NCBI GenBank assembly: GCA_014529385.2 | Contig: CM043964.1 | Span: 137,992,029-138,056,028, forward strand | Source of the DNA: Adiantum capillus-veneris | Lineage: Eukaryota; Streptophyta; Polypodiopsida; Polypodiales; Pteridaceae | Reading direction: 5' to 3' | Length of the DNA: 64,000 nucleotides | Shown here: piece after piece, positions 1 to 10,880 of the stretch | Position numbering within the stretch: position 1 is the stretch's first letter | How the letters are laid out: each line of letters opens with the position of its first letter | Program-made: the position numbers and the translations under genes | Notes under the pieces: model-generated | The model's database searches: none | Told to the model about the DNA's origin: nothing | Seen by the model: the letters and a program-made list of their open reading frames with translations, nothing else

Positions 1-1507
1 GCACCTTGAGAACAATTGACACTTTGTCACATGTGTAGCAGAAGGGGTTGGATGCTTAGCGGCTTACTTGAACTCCCTTGCAACTCTCACAAATATACTC
101 CACACGAAGACTGTTCACATTGACTACCTCTAGCGTACCAAAGATCTACACAAAATGCAAATGTTAGATTAAGTGATGGCTGTTTTAAAAGATACTTAGA
201 AGTCAACATTCAAAATCAGCATGAAGAGTAGCATTCACCTTCTTCCCAAAACCCAAGCTTGCTAGTTGCTTTGAGAGGAAGCCGCGAAAAACATTCTCAA
301 GTTGGATAGGCAAAGCACACAAAATAGTTGCATCAACAATTGAAAGTGCTTCCAAGATGCTTGAAGACATTTATCTTGTGAGCCACGCATGAGTAAGACC
401 CATTTGCTTTCACTTCATTGACCATATGATGATAATCTGTTCTCCTAGAGGGAACAAACAAAGCTAACCCAGAAAAGGCATAAAGTTAGTGAAGACACAA
501 ACATCACCTTTGCAATTCTTGGTTACAAGAAGTGAAAACGCAGTTAAAAAATTTAACTTACGCTTGCCCCATTGCTCAAGGCAGGTCCATCAGCAATTGT
601 TAAGCGATAGCTGATGCCTCCATCTCTCTTAGAGGAGTCGTCAATCTTTGTGACGTAAATGCAACAGTCGGCACAAAATCTACTGTTGAACCAGTCACAA
701 GTCTTTGATTTTGTGCTCGGGAGAAAGACTTAGAACACAGTCAAACGGTTCAGCTTTGACAACCAAAGTAGTCACATTAGCATACAAAGCCCACACGCTT
801 GTACCACCGTCGTTGCGAACTCTTCTTCTTACTGAACCTCCCTCAATGCGCACAAAGTCATTGGCTTCAAAGGACTCAACAAATTGAGCAATGTAGCTCT
901 CAGCCACAACAAAAGTGGTAGTGTGCTTACATTCTTTATCAAACAAATCAGCCTTCAAGAACTTAGGGAAGGAACCTTCTTTAATCTTGAAAGTTCCATA
1001 CTTACACAACACCTTGCCTTCAAATGCAAAATGAAAGTTCATTGTGTCAGAAAGCTCACAGATCGCAAGGACAGGAGTCGTCGGAGCCAATGCTAACTGC
1101 GAGTCAAAAGTTTCAGCTATTGCATCACGTTTTGGAGATGTTGTGCCATTGCTGGAAAATGCTGTTATATCGGCTAGGCTCCTGCACATAGGCTTCCTTG
1201 CGAGACAGGCAAGTCAGATTTATCCTGACACTGAAAAAAACCTAAGCTGCTAGAAAAATACCTCTGACATGACTAAGAGCTTTTTTGATTGCCTTTGAAG
1301 GAGAAGACTTCTTAAGAGAAGCCCTTGGACTAAGTTTCTTGAGAGGAGAGAGAACTCTCTCACCAGGTTCCTGACACGTTGGAACACTGAATGGGACACC
1401 TTTTTCCTTTAAGTCACCCTCCACAAGTTCATGCAAAGGATGGCCATGGGTAGGTTGAGCAACTAAATTAGTGCCTGGCACACTTTCAACATGCTCAGAA
1501 GAAAGAT
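1..1507 (-). pseudogene. Broken gene for an OB-fold/zinc-ribbon ssDNA-binding-like protein (RPA1-like)
   Basis: Minus-strand coding segments are separated by plausible GT-AG introns. Exon-like blocks lie at about 1507-1262 (acceptor TTGTAG, donor GTATTT; basic, Ser/Pro/Lys-rich), 1189-695, 690-562 (donor GTAAGT), 450-235, and 145-1 (acceptor TGTGTAG). The 1189-695 block has an OB-fold look, with motifs such as FEGKVLCKYGTFKIKEG and ANDFVRIEGG. The last block carries two CxxC knuckles (CESC and CYTC), as in a zinc ribbon. RPA70-type proteins combine OB folds with such a ribbon and bind single-stranded DNA; Helitron-encoded RPA-like proteins do too. Damage is visible: a one-base frame change near 695, a probable frame change near 340, and an in-frame TAA between the two CxxC pairs (around 55-58). 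The gene continues past the left edge. The family assignment rests on my reading of motifs only. Confidence 0.45.
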
Positions 1508-1650
1508 CTACAACCAGTAGGACAATCCACAAGTCAAGATTCAAGTTCAAGATCGATGTTTGATGATCATAACAAGTAAAGCAGCTCATTCAAAAGTTGT
1601 AAGTAAGAGTATCAAACCAGCCATTTCATAATCCATCGCATAGAGGTCTG

Positions 1651-1671
1651 ATGTGTGTGTGTGTGTGTGTG

Positions 1672-1751
<80 letters not shown>
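1651..1751. repeat. Compound (GT)n-(GA)n microsatellite
   Basis: About 11 GT units are followed after a few bases by roughly 36 GA units. The long Leu-Ser or Glu-Arg translations it gives are artefacts. Confidence 0.97.
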
Positions 1752-1752
<1 letters not shown>

Positions 1753-2077
1753 TTCCTTCCCTTAGGAGTTGGAATGCTTGAGAAGTGAGAGCAGGTTGAG
1801 GCGATCACATGAATAAGATTATAGTCAACTACAAGCCATAAAAGGTATGCATAAAGCTATAGAGCAGAGTGTTAGTCTAACCAAGCCGAAGATAAGTAGG
1901 ACTCAAGAAAACCAACAGGTTTAGGTAGTTAAGAGGGGAAGTTTTAATGAGTGCTCGACAGCCACATCTTCATGAGCGAGCTCTTTAATATTGCGTCTTT
2001 AAAGAGACAAGGTGGAAGTCATCATATGAGAGCTACAAATGAGCCACCCATGGTTTTTTTTAGAGCAAGAAAGGAAG

Positions 2078-2082
<5 letters not shown>

Positions 2083-2122
<40 letters not shown>

Positions 2123-2674
2123 ACAAAAAAGCGAGCAAACCTTTGCCTCATCTTTAATGCACCTCAAAAAGAGAGAGGGGGAGAGAGAAAGAGGGGGAAA
2201 GGAGAGGGGCAGAGAGACAGAGACCATTATGACTTCACATCAAATCTTAAATTACAAGAAGATATATACAAATTATAATTATATAACAATTTACCTATTG
2301 ACAAATTTTATGCAAATGAAAAAACATGCAAACCATTATCAAATAAATAGAACAAAGTCCCAAAAAAACTTAACATTAACAAGCGATATAGTAGCAAAAA
2401 CTTGTGGTCTATAAGATCCATGGTGTGGCAGTCTGCATAAGAGTACCTATGCGGTTGCAGCACAACCACCGACAAAGATATGAAAACCGTTAAAGCCTAC
2501 ATGTAACATAAAAAAAAAAAGAAGCTAACTACCCCTCAACCATCACAACCAGTGCTATCACCAGCGCACCGTCAGCCAACATACACTTCAAAATAGAACC
2601 TGCACAATTTGCCCACACATTTTAAGCAGCCCGGCAACACTCTTAGGCCAAGCTCTCCCTCCACATCCGAAGAG
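2083..2674 (+). repeat. Left arm of a ~570-bp long inverted repeat
   Basis: Read as reverse complement, this stretch matches 5688-6268 almost base for base. Shared landmarks are GAGGTGCATTAAAGATGAGG, the cacaaccaccgacaaagata block, and a short frame ending in CRFYFEVYVG present in both arms. It begins in a (GA)19 tract (2083-2121). The two arms enclose about 3.0 kb (2675-5687). Long inverted repeats like this occur on MULE-type elements or arise by inverted duplication. No transposase is visible inside. Confidence 0.9.
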
Positions 2675-2693
2675 TGTATTTTGACCGGCTGAA

Positions 2694-2920
2694 ATTGCAA
2701 AATCCTGGCTAGATTTTGAGCTTGCCTATAAGAAAACCGGACAATTTTTACAAGTTTTAGTGTAAATACCGGCAAAAGCTTCAAATTTTAACATAAAAAC
2801 CGGAAAACTTTCAAGCTTGCCCTCATTTTCTTCGAATATGAAAAATGTGTTTTTTTAGCCATGTTCGCAACTTCGCCTTGTAGTTTCTCCATCTGCGGAG
2901 GCCTAGAGAGAGAGAGAGTC

Positions 2921-2993
<73 letters not shown>

Positions 2994-3246
2994 ACATGTA
3001 TGCGTTTAGACTCGTGCTAATTTTGGTTCCCCTTATTAGACGGACGTTAAAGCACTCCGCCCATGGTAGGTAGCAATGCTCACCAAAAACATTTTTTTGA
3101 ACCAATTGAAAAAAGGAAAACTTTGAGAATCCCTCGGTTTTTTGTCAAAATTTTGTGAAAAAATAGCCGGTTTCTACACTAAATCTTGCAAAATTAGCTG
3201 GTTTTCGTCAAAATGAGCTTCAAATTTAGATGGGAATTTTGCATTT
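2694..3246. repeat. Nested foldback element with ~130-bp inverted arms
   Basis: Bases 2694-2820 and 3111-3246 are diverged inverted copies. Both ends begin TTGCAAAAT-like and share the blocks agaaaaccgg and tttagtgta in opposite orientation. The loop holds a (GA)n tract at 2905-2991. It abuts the inner end of the larger left arm, so it may be a separate MITE inserted there. Confidence 0.7.
2905..2991. repeat. (GA)n microsatellite
   Basis: About 40 GA units with one short interruption near 2919. It lies in the loop of the 2694-3246 foldback. Confidence 0.97.
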
Positions 3247-3653
3247 TAGACCTTTAAAAATAAACTAAAGGACAGTTTTCTGTGAACATTGGTAGACGAA
3301 CACTACGGGTGAACAAGGGGACGACATTCTAGCTGAATTAGCCAACACTCAATGCAAAAGCAAGTAATTTTTGTGTCAGCACTAAGATGTACCCGGTGGG
3401 TGGCAATTGAATAGTGGAGATCTGACTCGATTGAAATTTGATTTAAAGCTATGCGGTCATAGCATGAATAACATTTGATGCACATTGTTGAAGGTCATGT
3501 GCCCCTAATGTCGATTCCTTCCAGTTTTTTTAAAATAAATAACGCATTAGAAAGTTAAGGAAGTTTATTTTGTATGGTGTAGGAACTCTAGACTTAGTGT
3601 GTAGAATTAGGGTGGACCATGTCGAAAGATGATGAAGGGATTTATACGCGTAG

Positions 3654-3657
<4 letters not shown>

Positions 3658-3720
<63 letters not shown>

Positions 3721-3739
3721 AGAAGAAGAAGAAGAAGAG
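3658..3739. repeat. (GA)n-(GAA)n microsatellite
   Basis: About 28 GA units pass directly into seven or eight GAA units. Confidence 0.97.
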
Positions 3740-4582
3740 CAGGACCTTTGAGACAAATTAGATACATCTACTAACATAATATGGTGGAAGGGCTCCCCTT
3801 TACACGTGTCGCAATCTGCGACTTGAAGGCTAAAGTCCAAAAGGAAAAAAAGCCAAGTTGCACGCGATAAAGAGGGAGAGAGGGGGAGAGAGAGAGGCAG
3901 CCCAAGGCGGCCGGCTGTACTAGTCATTCTGAAAGGGGTTCTTTCTGTTTGTGTTTGTGAATGAGAGGTGCAGATAAAGAAAGTATAAGGTGACTTTGCA
4001 AGGCATCAAATACATCATTGACATTACCTTTCATTCAGGGGATGATATAAAGATTAGTATACCTTTATTGATTAGGAGGAGAGTAGTTATTTGCGAATAC
4101 AAAGGATTTGACAAGGGGTTAATGTTGGAGAAGTTAATTTTTTGATTTAGGATCGTGAGCTTGCGTGTTATTTAGTGAAGATTATGTGGTGCCTTTTTTA
4201 CTTACACCATCTTTCTTAGCACCCTTTGCTCATCCTCTTCTCCCAAAGCACCTTCTACAGATCCTTGGTTTTCAATTTTCCAAAATTGAGCCAACATTCC
4301 ATATGGTTAGTTTTTTTGGCATGCCCAAAGGGCAAAGGCCTTAGAGGTGCCTTCTCTTTTTCTGGCAAAATATACGAAAAAGAATTTGAGCTTCTTCTAG
4401 GAATATCGAAAAACCGCTTGCTGGGTCATCATTGAAGCTATTCACCGCCCAAGATTTTAGTGTGGGTAGGTAGACAGCTGTGGAGGGAATCCGAGGAGTG
4501 GCGCCTCGAATGTGGGCGGCCCAAGAAGGTTCTCGCCCAAATTTTGACCGCAGGCTCCTGCTCAGTGGCTTGACGCTGCTGC

Positions 4583-5125
4583 TGCAGGGGGCGACTCTTT
4601 GCCATGAGCGCCTGCACTTTGCGATCGTCTTCTCCCCTCCCACTGTGCACCTTGCTTTGGAGCTATCTCCTCCCGTCCTTCCCCTGCCCCGGCCCCTGCC
4701 ATGGTGCTGCTCTCGGTCCCTGCCATATTGCTGCCCCCCTTCTTGCGCAGATTTTGATGCTGGCTTGGATTATTGCTTCGCTGAGCCTTTCCATCCCCGT
4801 CCTCTAGCTTCACTCATCCTCTTCATCCCCACCCTCCAGCTTCCCTCTTGACTCTGCTGCAAGAGGGTGACTCCTTGCCATGGGCGTCTGCACTCTGCGA
4901 TCATCTTCTCCCCTCCCACTGTGCACCTTGCTTTGGACCTATCTCCTCCCGTCCTTCCCCGGCCCCTGCCATGATGCTGCTCTTGGCCCCTGCCATAGTG
5001 TTGTCCCCCTTCTTGCGCATACTTTGACACTGGCTTGGGTTATTGCTTCGCTAAGCCTTTCCATCCCGGTCCTCCAGCTTCCCTCGTCCTCTTTATCCCC
5101 ACCCTCCAGCTTCCCTTCTCTAGGC
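4583..5125 (+). repeat. Two-copy tandem duplication, ~275-bp GC-rich unit
   Basis: Two adjacent copies (about 4583-4855 and 4856-5125) share long blocks such as ctcccactgtgcaccttgct and tattgcttcgct. The unit is C/T-rich on the plus strand and GC-richer than its surroundings. Several short frames run through it on both strands, but none is conserved between the copies or recognisable, so I do not call a gene. It lies inside the 3-kb segment bounded by the long inverted repeat. Confidence 0.85.
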
Positions 5126-5687
5126 GGTGCCTCTGACCTTTGCACGGCTTTACGCTTCCTTGCTCAACCCTATTGGTTCGTGTACGCACACCAGCTTGCT
5201 TTTGGTTTTGTCTACTGGTTTGTGTGGCCATCTCATGACTTTGTATGGTGAATCATGTAGCTGCAGCAGCGCGCGAGGATGGACGCAGGCTGGAGCACCC
5301 GCCATCAAGGGGGAATGGAGGAGCTTGTGCTTGCGGGGCATGTCCGGCCTGTAAGAAGATTCTGCTTTGTTTTCTGTGAGTTCTAACGCCTGTGCGACTG
5401 GAAGTGGTGGGTTCGATTTCGGCCTGCTGTGGCAGAAGCGTAGGAGTCGTCGTACCTTCAGTCCATGTTTGCTTGGTGGGATGTCCATGCCTACCTCGAC
5501 TGGCCGTTCTTTCTGTGTGCATGCTAGATGGTTTGTAGGTGTAGGATATTTGAAGAATTTTGACTGAATGACGTGCATACTGGAGTGTTTATCTTTCTGT
5601 GTTCTTTTATTGCAGGTTTCTCCTTCGTCTCGTTTGGGTTTTGGCTCGGTGTGTTGTTTCTTCGAGCATGTGGACAGTGTCTGGAAT

Positions 5688-6234
5688 TTCTTCGGATGTG
5701 GAGGGAGAGCTTGGCCTAAGAGTGTTGCCGGGCTGCTTAAAATGTGTGGGAAAATTGTGCAGGTTCTATTTTGAAGTGTATGTTGGCTGACGGTGCGTTG
5801 GTGATAGCACTAGTTTGGATGGTCGAGGGGTAGTTAGCTTCTTTTTTTTAATATGTTGTATGCAGGCTTTAACGGTTTTCATATCTTTGTCGGTGGTTGT
5901 GCTGCAACCGCATAGGTACTCTTATGCAGATTGCCACACCATGGATCTAATAGAACACAAGTTTTTGCTACTATCTCGCTTGTTAATGTTAAGCTTTTTT
6001 GGGACTTTGTTCTATTTATTTGATAATGGTTTGCATGTTTCTTTATTTGCATAAAGTTGTCAATAGGTAAATTGTTTTATAATTATAATTTGCATATATC
6101 TTCTTGTAATTTAAGATTTGATGTGAAGTCATAATGGTCTCTCTCTGCCCCTCTCCTTTCCCCCTCTTTCTCGCGCTCCCTCTCTTTTTTTGAGGTGCAT
6201 TAAAGATGAGGCAAAGGTTTGCTCACTTTTTTGT

Positions 6235-6268
<34 letters not shown>
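5688..6268 (-). repeat. Right arm of the ~570-bp long inverted repeat
   Basis: Inverted partner of 2083-2674. The arm starts at ttcggatgtgg and runs out through the same GAGGTGCATTAAAG block into a (CT)n tract (6239-6268). Differences from the left arm are scattered substitutions and small indels, which implies high identity. Confidence 0.9.
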
Positions 6269-6270
<2 letters not shown>

Positions 6271-6419
6271 AGGTGTATTAACGATGAGGCAAAGGTTTGT
6301 TCGCTTTTTTGTGTTCTCTCTCTCTCTCTCGGGGGTCTCATCGTTGCAATCCGGAGGGATGAGTTACTTGACCAACAAAATTATCAATCCGGAGGGATGA
6401 GCTACTTGACTAGGACATG
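6269..6419 (+). repeat. Duplicated outer end of the inverted repeat plus a 37-bp direct repeat
   Basis: Bases 6269-6330 repeat the last ~60 bp of the right arm (gaggtgtattaacgatgagg, then a (CT)n tract). Immediately after, caatccggagggatgag occurs twice, at 6347 and 6384, giving a 37-bp unit. These look like slippage or unequal-exchange products at the element edge. Confidence 0.75.
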
Positions 6420-8097
6420 AAAACACTTACACGGTTAGTGAGTTAATAGTGGCAACACAAATAGTTAACTCTGAGGCGAGTTTCTTGGTCTACGGAGGAG
6501 GTCAGTCACAATGAAAGGCAATCTTCATATCCACTTCTTTTCACTTTTAATGAACCCAATCACACATTACGATTGCAAGACGTACACAACACTAATCTTA
6601 TCATGTAACTCACTAATCGTAAGCATACACAAATTTATCGAGCATCACATTCCAATCAAAGTTACAAGCAATAGAGGGCAATCACACAATATTAGAGAGA
6701 TTAATCACTAATTAGTTAAGATATAGGTAATCTAAACATCATAGATAATCATAAGAAATAAAAGATAGTGAATGAATCATTGATTAGTGTTAATCAAATC
6801 TCATGAGGAAAGAGAAGCTCAAGGACTTCATAGTCACATACCTCAAGAGCTTTTATCAAAGAGTGCTCTCTACAAATGATTTGAGAACTTTAATTTTTTA
6901 TCCACAGTCTTATATATTTAGGTTAAAAATATGCAATGTTCCGGTGTTCCAAGGCTTTAAGGTTCACCACTTACTGAATTTGTAACCTAGGCACAGTAAG
7001 TGACTTGTTTTTTATAACTTGGACTTCTTATCGAGTCTGTAACACATTAGAAATATTACGATGGCTTCAATTAATTTGAGAATTTACAAAACGTGATCAT
7101 TTTGAGAAAACGTGAAAAATGTGATTTCAATTTATATTGGTCTTTCGTATTCATCCTCGATGTGCATATTGGAAGAAACGCATTATTGGAATATTTATTA
7201 GCATACTTATTAGTGGGAAAAAAAGGAACAAGCCCAGTGGGAAAAAAGTGCCTTTGGAAGAAACGCATTATTGGAATACTTATTAGCATGGGAAATATGA
7301 ATAAAGTATTAAGGGATTATTTGTTTATAGGTATGGCCTTAAAAAGACAGCAAATATGAAAGGATAGCATGATGAAACATTGGTTTGTCTATTGTAGTCC
7401 ACTTAAGGTGTATAGGGGGAAGCAAAAAAGAGTGTAATGCATATGTCTAATGATGGGACATCTTATTTATGTATCATAGAAATACATGGGAAACAATACG
7501 TTGTGCAAGAAAGATTTTGAAGGGTAATTCAGAAAGATGGTGTAACTATAATAGCATATGGCATGGCTTTGCAATCTTGCACCCCTTTAGGAATGGTTTT
7601 TCGTTGACGAGAATATGTGTTCTCATCTTATTGTGCACTGCGTGAGTGTTGGACTTTACGACACTCCACCAATTGTAAGTTAATAGACTTATTCTTATGT
7701 TCATCTCATTCAGCATGAGCAACATGACTTTAGATATGCTCAAATTTTTCAGCTTGAACGGAAGCCTAATAATACGACTCTTAGCATAGAGTTTAATATG
7801 ACTTGAAGCTTTGGGATTAATGTTTTACTCATTTCATGGCTCAGCAGTCCGACTATGACTATACCAAAGAGTGATTTTTGCACCCTGGCGATTTGATTTT
7901 TTACATTCTTGAGCTTACTACAAACATTTCTTCAAGTAAAAGTAAACTGGAATCCTCAAAAAGAGGATATTAACGAAGGACCAAGTTGGCATTGAAGGTT
8001 TCTTTTGCCATACATGTTTGATCTTTTTTGAATCTGCATTCGTGTTGGTTGGGTTGCCTTTCTTTGACTGTGAAGACTCCATTATATGTTTGATTCT
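6420..8097. other. AT-rich stretch with no recognisable gene
   Basis: No protein family, RNA gene or element end is recognisable. The only structure noticed is a ~36-bp direct repeat, ttggaagaaacgcattattg and following, at 7169 and 7254. Confidence 0.6.
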
Positions 8098-8391
8098 CTA
8101 AGTAGGACTGTTGTAAGAAGTTTTTGATGATGTTATAGGCTTTCCTTGACTATTGGCATCTGGATTTTGACTCGGAGCATTAGAAGACTTAGGAAGCCAA
8201 ATATCTTGATGACCTTTGTTTCTCCATTTTTGACTTTGTTTTGGTATAGGTCTTGTTGATTTCTTGTGATCTTCATGTAGGTCTGGTGTAGTTGCAGTTG
8301 GCTTGTGAATCCTTGTCCAAGGAACATTATTTGAGATCCGTCTTTTTTCTGTATCCTTTTGAGAGTTGTGGTTGACTTTAACATCTTTCAA
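8098..8391 (-). CDS. Unrecognised short ORF, possibly retroelement-derived
   Basis: A 97-residue hydrophilic frame rich in Lys, Ser, Pro and Asn, with no transmembrane segment or clear motif. A phrase near residue 55 (QKWRNKGHQDIWLPK) has the flavour of basic linkers in plant retroelement gag regions, but I cannot assign it. There is no promoter or convincing flanking gene. It may be chance or decayed coding sequence. Confidence 0.15.
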   Translation of the reverse strand: MKDVKVNHNSQKDTEKRRISNNVPWTRIHKPTATTPDLHEDHKKSTRPIPKQSQKWRNKGHQDIWLPKSSNAPSQNPDANSQGKPITSSKTSYNSPT

Positions 8392-8621
8392 TGTGGTTCT
8401 GTTGTATATCTGCTTCTTAGATATCTTAGGATATTGTCGAGGTTGATACTTTGTGGGCCTTCTTTCTTGCGAGGGACTTGATGTTACTTCATATTCTCTT
8501 ACTTGCGGTTTTGGAACCCATATCTGTCTATTACCTCCATAGTAATCTTGTTCTTTTAAGCTCCACTATGATGCTATCCATCCCATGTGTTTGTCTTTCT
8601 GTGCAAACGAACTTGTCAAAC

Positions 8622-8895
8622 GATCCATCGGCAAGCCGTTGGAAAGCAAACAAGGCCATGTAACTTGTCCACTTGTCAATGAGGCAAGTGGGCAAGCTAC
8701 ATGGCCTCGCCAAAAGTTCAAACAACTCACCCTTAGCCCAAACTGGTTGTTGATGGGCTGTTCTGGAAGTCCGTTTTGGGGAAAATGCAAACGGACTTCC
8801 GAAGCGACCCATCAGCGAGTCATTGAAGAGAAAACAAGGCCATGTAGCTTGCCCACAAACAACTCGTCAAAAGCCCAAACCGCTTGCTGATGGAT
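8622..8895. mobile_element. ~275-bp palindromic MITE/foldback
   Basis: The outer ends are inverted: gatccatcggcaagccgttgg at 8622 against ccaaaccgcttgctgatgga ending at 8895. Inside are more hairpins: 8654-8675 with 8684-8705 (ggccatgtaacttg type) and a perfect 12-bp pair, ggaagtccgttt/aaacggacttcc, at 8765/8789. The same short modules also recur in direct orientation (aaacaaggccatgta at about 8648 and 8832). It has no coding capacity. It sits exactly at the left limit of the gypsy A1 leader and probably truncated or interrupted it. Confidence 0.7.
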
Positions 8896-8897
8896 AA

Positions 8898-9214
8898 GTG
8901 GGATTGGGATCTATTATCGAAATTGTCGAGCCCACTCGTGGGACATGGTGCACACCTCGGGAGCTTTGGTCTTAATAATGGAGTCTTTATAGACTTGCCT
9001 TTGGCTTTACCATTATTGAGCTACAAGAAGTCTAAAGGAGCTATCCCTTGGCAATTTTGTAATGTTAGACCCACTTTACTACTCTTTATAATTAACCAAA
9101 TTCGAGCCGTGGGTGTATATACTTAAGAGCTAATTTTCAAAGACTAAGAGGAGTAGCAACTAAGTTTTGAATTATTAAAGAATTCATAAAGTAAACACAC
9201 AAAGTACTGTTAAC
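8898..9214 (+). other. Retroelement leader (5' UTR) of copy A1
   Basis: This matches, in opposite orientation, the leader at 24645-24960. Shared blocks include gggatctattatcg, atggtgcacacctc, cttaataatggagtcttt and gagccgtgggtgta. There the leader follows a primer-binding site and an LTR; here the part upstream of 8898 has been lost. Confidence 0.8.
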
Positions 9215-9394
9215 ATGGTTGACAATAACGAAGAGAATAAGATCAATGTTGATAGCTTTGATTTTGCATGTGAAGGTGCTAATGATGAGACACCTATGCT
9301 TGTGAACTACCTTGTCACTAGGCTTCAACAAGCTATGTCAAATCCCGCTTTGCAAGGCGAAGTTCAACAACAAACTTCATGCTTCAATCATTGA
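9215..9394 (+). pseudogene. gag N-terminal remnant (copy A1)
   Basis: The ATG at 9215 opens a 59-residue acidic peptide (MVDNNEENKINVDSF...) that ends at a TGA. The matching leader at 24644 also ends at an ATG encoding MADNNQES, which supports this as the authentic gag start. The capsid and zinc-knuckle regions are gone: the sequence jumps directly into protease in another frame, so a large internal deletion removed most of gag. Confidence 0.6.
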
Positions 9395-9860
9395 ATTTCC
9401 AAAAGAGGATGTTCACTGCGAAGGTTCACCTCTTTCTTACGCTTGGGGAAAGGTAAGAGAGCATGATGATTTCATTCTCTTTGACCCTAGCTCAACTCAC
9501 AATTTCATATCTCATGAATTGGCCACCAAGCTATGAATCCAAGATTTCGAGATGGGAGATGCTATGAAAGCGGATGGGGCCTTTATTGGCCAAGATGTGC
9601 TTGTTACTCCCTTAATTGGGAAATTAAGGATCCACATCCAAGGATATGTGGACAAGGATGACTTTTTCATCTCCCCTCTCAAGCATGAAGATGTCATCTT
9701 TGGGGTACCATGGTTTCATCGCCTTGCTGCCTCTATCCAGTTCCCTGAAAGGAAAATCTCCTTTAAGTTCAGGGAAAAAGTTATGTGTATAGATGCACAA
9801 GAGTCAGGTAGCTCCATCTCTCTTGTAAATGACCAAGTTTTTCATAAGTCAATAAAGATT
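9312..9860 (+). pseudogene. Retropepsin-like protease domain (copy A1)
   Basis: The active-site region reads LFDPSSTHNFIS, where the family usually has a D-S/T-G-S/A-T core, so the catalytic triad is altered (DPS). Downstream KHEDVIFGVPWFHRL matches the usual flap and G-x-P-W motif of plant gypsy proteases. An in-frame TGA at 9534-9536 splits the domain. The protein would have matured the polyprotein inside the particle. It cannot do so here. Confidence 0.75.
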
Positions 9861-9959
9861 GCCATTTTCGCATACATGATTTTTGTCAAAGACTCTTTAA
9901 GTGAAGTTAATAGAAGACAAGTAAATGAAAGTGGATTTAATGAGAATTTAGAGTCTTCT

Positions 9960-10880
9960 AAATTCCTCAATCAATTCCCATATGTTTCTATTAATGACAT
10001 CCCGAGTAAGTTATCTCCAAAACGAGGGGATGATGACCATGTAATTGAACTTCTTCCTGGGAGTTCACAGCCTAACAAACCTCCTTATAGAGTTTCACAA
10101 GCTCAACAAGAGGAGATCATGAGGCAAGTAAACGAATTGGTTGACAAAGGAATGGTGAGGCCAAGCTCCTCTCCATTTCGCTCACCAGTTCTTTTAGTGC
10201 AAAAGAAAGACGGCACATATCACATGTATGTTGACTATAGAGCACTAAATAGGATTACAATCAAGAACAGGTTTCCTGTGCCTCAAATAGAAGATCAATT
10301 CGATAAGTTTCAAGGGTTGACCTAATTTAGTAGGATAGATCTCAAAAGTGGCTATCATCAAATAAGGATAGTCAATGAAGATGTTGTAAAGACCGCTTTC
10401 CGTACTGCATTTGGTCTTTATGAATATCTTGTTATGCCTTTTGGCCTAACAAATGATCCAGCCACTTTCAATCGCATGATGGAGCGCATATTTTGACTTC
10501 ATTGCAACTTTACTGGAGTATTCTTTGACGACGTGATCATCTACTCCAAGTCTCTACAGGAGCACAAGAAACACCTACAGATAATCTTTTAAGCATTGAG
10601 AGATAATAAGCTTTTCATTAACCAAAAGAAAAGTGAATTTTTCTTACAAGAAATTCAATATCTAAGTCATATTATCTCTCAATTTGGCATCTGTATGGAT
10701 CCTACCAAGTTAGAGGTAATAAAAGAATGGCCTAAACCAAGGAATTTACATGAACTAAGAAGCTTTATAGGTATGGGTGCATAATATAGACGCTTTATAG
10801 AAAAGTTCTCTTCAATTGCCGGTCCATTACATGACTTAACCAAGAAGAACGTTAAATATGTATGGACCAAAAGGAAACAA
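9960..10880 (+). pseudogene. Reverse transcriptase domain (copy A1), four in-frame stops
   Basis: RT landmarks appear in order: [87 protein letters not shown], the catalytic FFDDVIIYS, then RSFIGMG and RRFIEKFS. All lie in one frame, broken only by TAA 10323, TGA 10494, TAA 10590 and TAA 10782. The absence of frameshifts over more than 2 kb suggests decay mainly by substitution. The best homologue in this window is copy A2 on the other strand. Confidence 0.92.

Noticed and set aside
4341-5250. Several overlapping frames of 80-120 codons on both strands
   Set aside because: GC-rich duplicated block with few stops by composition; frames are not conserved between the two duplicate units and have no motif.
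5150-5578. Minus-strand 142-codon frame
   Set aside because: No recognisable domain and competing frames on both strands; it lies in the non-coding interior of the inverted-repeat segment.
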